Positions 61,014 through 64,000 of a stretch of DNA of 64,000 bases are shown here, piece by piece. Both the position numbers and the translations under genes were made by a program. The notes below the pieces were generated by a model. That model saw only the letters and a list, made by a program, of their open reading frames with translations, was not told where the DNA came from and searched no databases. Every line of letters begins with the position of its first letter. Position 1 is the stretch's first letter. Origin of the DNA: Phaffia rhodozyma (lineage: Eukaryota > Basidiomycota > Tremellomycetes > Cystofilobasidiales > Mrakiaceae); assembly GCA_014706385.1 (NCBI GenBank), contig JACGZH010000002.1, positions 806,001 through 870,000 of the forward strand, read 5' to 3'.

Positions 61014-63482
61014 TTAGATCTGAGTCTTCTCGACTCCCTCAGTAACGGCCTCAACCTCGTCCGTCTCGTCGTCCTCACCATCCTCGACCTGCAACGCGTT
61101 GAAGTTCAACGCCTTCCCGCTCTCCCTCTTCTTTTCCTCCTTCTTCTTTTCATCCTTCTTTACGGCACCACCGGCGGACGCTCCTCGCTCTCCCCGGACA
61201 GACTTCTGGGCCTGCTGGGAAAGAGGCACGGCCCCCTTGGCAGGTCGCTCCCTCCAGTTTGAAGGCTCCTCCTTAACCTCGATAGGCTTGGCGAGAACCA
61301 CCTTGGGGTTCACCTTCTCCTTCTCCTTCTCCAGATCCTTCACAGCCGCTCTCTCCTGCTCCTTGGCAGCCTTCCTCTCAGCCTCAGCCTTGAGTCGCTT
61401 TTCCTGAATCTCTTTCTCACGCGCGCTCACATCGATTGCCCGAGCCGCTCCAAAGGGTGAAGCCTTGGATGACGCCTTAGGGGAAGAAGGCACAGATCCG
61501 TCGGGGGAAGAAGGTCCGGCCGAAGAAACAGTTGAGCCGGATCGGGGGAGAAGAGTCATTGGTTTTCGAGCCAGTGGCACGGGCGAAGCATTGTTGGACG
61601 AGTTGGCTGAAAAAACGAAACCAAAGAAGATGTTCGATTCAGTCAACAAAGATTGATCTGTAAAATTCAGAACGGAGCTCCTAATCAAAGCCCACTCACG
61701 AGATCGATCGAAAGCAGGCTTTCGCGTGCTCGACCTCCAGTCAGAGGTCTCAACAACTGGGGAAACACCCGCTCGAGGTCCAGATGAGAACTGTCGCTCA
61801 GGAGCATGAGCAAGAGGGGAAGCCACGAAGTTCTTTCCTCGAGTCCACTTAGTTAACCAGAAAGACCACAATCCCAAGTCAATTGAGAACATTCTGTATT
61901 TTATTTTTCTTCGAGACTAAATGAAGAAACCTGACAAACCTGGTCCTCAGCATCAGCAGCGCTGGGAGGAACGTCAGCCCTGGGGGTTCGCTGGTGAGGA
62001 GGAGCATCTCGGCCACCAAATCCACCAGGAGCAGAACCAGCCAAAGGCTTTCCGGTCCTCCACTGGCTAGCAGCCTCAGCAGCTCCAGGGTTCACGCCCT
62101 CCCTGCGGTCGGGACCACCAAACCTGGATCCAGTGTCCGAGGAAGGAACAAACTTGGATCCCCGGGCAGAGGACCAATCTCGATCGTCATCGGCTGCAGG
62201 TCCAGAATCGAATCGATTGTTGTTAGGTCGTCGAGTGTTCTCCAAAGCAGGAAGAGGTCCTTCTCGTCGCCAGGAAGACTTCTCATCAGCGGCACCACCA
62301 AACTGGGAAGACCGAACTCCATTCTTGGCTAGAATTCATAAGATTTTTCGTATCATGATAGTTAGTCAAGAATGAGTCTATTTCCAGCCAATTTGCCGGA
62401 ACAGAACAGAAAAGAAACTCACGAGGCTCAGCGACAGAGATTCGAACAGTTCGACCGCCGACGGACTAAGAAGGTGATCGTGGCAAGCCACAATAACTTT
62501 AGTTGGATCATGTTCTAATTATCTATATCAAGATGGGTTGACTAACCTCTCCAGTTCGAGCCATGGCCTGCTTGAGGTCATCCAAAGTTCCAAACTCGAC
62601 ATATCCGAATCCCTTGGGCTTGCCCTCGAAATCGCTGATGATCTTGATGGAGGTGATCTGAGACACGAATGTTAAAAACGATAAACAAAGTCCATTAAGT
62701 CTTCGTGATCTAGTCAAAAAGGAACTGTGCACAGAACATGGACATACCGAGAGACCAGAGAAGAGAGTCTCTACGTCAGCCTCTCCAACCTCGAAGGAGA
62801 GGTTTCCGACATACGCAGTGAAGGGAGCGCTGGTAGGAAGAGGGATCTCTTCTCGAGCGAATCCCCGGGATTCTCCAGCTAAAGAACCAAGACCAGAGAG
62901 TCAGTCGAGGCCCGTCTGACGATCCAAGGAACGCACGCATAATCTCAAACTCGCCACACGGTCGTCGCGGCCACCGGCTCTCATGAGTTAGAACTTACCA
63001 AACTCTCCTCGCGGTGCTCGGTCAGGCCTGGACATGAAATCACCAGTGTCGAGTCGCTCTCCCTCGGGTCGCGAAGCGGCTGAACATGAAAAGACGACTA
63101 GCCTCAGTGTAACATCCACGACAGAGGCAGAAGCACGAACGCGAAGTGACAAAAAAAGAAAGAGGCCAGAAACCGAAGAAGCGAACGACAGGACTTACGG
63201 GCAGTAGGAAGAGCCTCCATCTCATCGGCCCACGAACCATGCTCTATAAGTCAGACAGATCATCAGCACACTTCTTGCCGGCGTTCTCCAAGAGTTTGAT
63301 ACTCGGAATACTCACTGTCATCAGCAAGGAAGTCGCTCAGGGCGACCTTCTGGGCTTTGTTTCTCTTGGGAGCTGATAGAGAAAAAAGGGCCGGTAAGAC
63401 GTTCAATTTCTTTTCCCCAGCCACCCATAAACCCTACCTTCTCAACAAAGACAAGCAACATGTAAACCGATGACTGACCCAT
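61014..63482 (-). CDS. TIF3: Translation initiation factor eIF4B (one RRM), with a 4-nt first coding exon
   Basis: eIF4B binds RNA and helps eIF4A unwind 5' leaders for ribosome loading. The first coding exon is only ATGG (63482-63479), spliced across 63478-63373 to CTCCCAAG, giving MAPKRNKAQKVALSDFLADD. Short exons follow: SWADEMEALPTA, RPEGERLDTGDFMSRPDRAPRGEF and SRGFAREEIPLPTSAPFT. The RRM shows RNP2 AYVGNLSF, DVETLFSGLSI, RNP1 KGFGYVEF and GGRTVRISVAEPR (about 62820-62440). The C-terminal half is Arg/Gly/Ser/Pro-rich (SSWRREGPLPALENTRRPNN, DWSSARGSKFVPSSDTGSRFGG) then a charged coiled region (REKEIQEKRLKAEAERKAAKEQE). It ends VTEGVEKTQI with TAA at 61016-61014. The WADE-type block and single RRM match yeast Tif3 and animal eIF4B. 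Confidence 0.9.
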
Positions 63483-64000
63483 ATTGAATACCTGTTAAGA
63501 CTAGCTTTGTTTGAATAAAAAAGCTGTAGCTAGGAAGGAAGCCTAAGGAGTGTCAGAGGTTTCTGAGCGGTCGGGTGCATTCCTTTTTTTCGCCAGAGAC
63601 ACCGCTCAGCATTTTTGAACCGGACGCCAACCGGGCTGAACCAGGCCGGTTGGTTTACTGCGCGAAAACTACCAAATATCGACAAAACGCTGTAGTCCTT
63701 GCATTACAAAATGTTCTATTGAAAACTCAATTACCAATAACCCCCGATGATGATGCTACTGCCATAAAAGGAAATAAAGATCTCACCCCAATGTATTTCT
63801 TTCTATCTGCATACATCCATCTCGTTCACAAACATTCATCCTCTTGCGTCTCCCTGGTCAGATAACGTTCTGATCTTCAAGACAGGGAAACGACATCATC
63901 ATCTCCTCTTCTCTACTCATACGACTTGTCCTCTCTCTTCTCTCTTTCGCTCTCTTTTCTTCTCCCCTTTGTAACCGAAAGATCAGGACGGCCTCAGCCT
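63483..64000. promoter_or_regulatory. eIF4B upstream region; CT-rich leader at the window end
   Basis: No gene is supported. The last 100 bp (63900-64000) are strongly C/T-rich on the plus strand, like the leaders before other plus-strand genes here, so a plus-strand gene may start beyond the window. Confidence 0.4.

Noticed and set aside
61099..62375. Plus-strand open frames over eIF4B
   Set aside because: Antisense shadows of Lys/Glu/Ser-rich eIF4B exons.

Overview
The window reads as nuclear DNA of a basidiomycete fungus. Genes on both strands are 0.2-6 kb apart, nearly all are cut by many short introns (mostly about 50-130 bp, GT-AG, pyrimidine-rich 5' leaders), and several products are fungal: Pam17, a White Collar-2 type GATA/PAS photoreceptor partner, a Mug190-like SMP/C2 protein, a CPL1-like secreted protein and a Rom2/Rgf-like RhoGEF. 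A basidiomycete yeast of the Tremellomycetes (for example Cystofilobasidiales) fits the intron density and roughly balanced base composition, but that placement is inference. No ribosomal RNA, tRNA, CRISPR, plasmid, virus or complete transposon was seen.

Layout. 0-6.7 kb (+): glutamate-cysteine ligase, then the DEAD-box mRNA export helicase Dbp5. 6.8-12.3 kb (-): phosphatidylinositol 3-kinase Vps34, then a 71-residue RING-only protein. 12.4-13.6 kb (+): Pam17. 13.6-15.3 kb: gene-poor. 15.3-19.9 kb (+): a Nudix CoA-pyrophosphatase and the CCR4-NOT subunit Not2. 20.7-22.1 kb (-): a UBX/TUG protein, divergent from a WC-2 homologue (22.8-26.4, +). 27.5-31.3 kb (-): a MARF1-like NYN plus OST-HTH protein, divergent from a WW/Gly-rich protein (31.7-32.4, +). 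32.8-34.3 kb (-): Rpb5, divergent from a Loc1-like protein (34.7-35.4, +). 35.8-36.5 kb (-): a small TPR protein. 38.0-39.2 kb (+): a secreted CPL1-like protein. 39.8-46.0 kb (+): a Mug190-like tether with about 30 exons. 46.3-47.8 kb (+): Cwc24. 48.0-49.2 kb (-): Yip1, divergent from a Mak32-like PfkB kinase (49.5-51.1, +). 51.4-56.9 kb (-): RhoGEF. 57.3-59.6 kb (-): unrecognised protein. 61.0-63.5 kb (-): eIF4B.

The genes do not form one pathway. They are housekeeping functions in redox (GCL), RNA metabolism (Dbp5, Not2, Cwc24, Rpb5, Loc1, eIF4B, NYN/OST-HTH protein), membrane traffic (Vps34, Yip1, UBX/TUG, Mug190-like), mitochondrial import (Pam17), light sensing (WC-2) and wall-integrity signalling (RhoGEF).

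The most useful outcome of reading by eye is gene structure. Several conserved ends lie in tiny exons that simple ORF reading loses: the WAQYWR tail of Vps34 (22 nt), the C-terminus of Rpb5 (33 nt), a 4-nt first coding exon of eIF4B, three 23-26 nt internal exons in the Mug190-like gene, and a GC-AG intron in the TPR gene. I found no convincing new multi-gene system. The least explained items are the MARF1-like protein, the unrecognised 57-59.6 kb protein, the RING-only microprotein and the hairpin pair in the 13.6-15.3 kb gap. Exon boundaries were inferred by hand from frame, splice consensus and family conservation.
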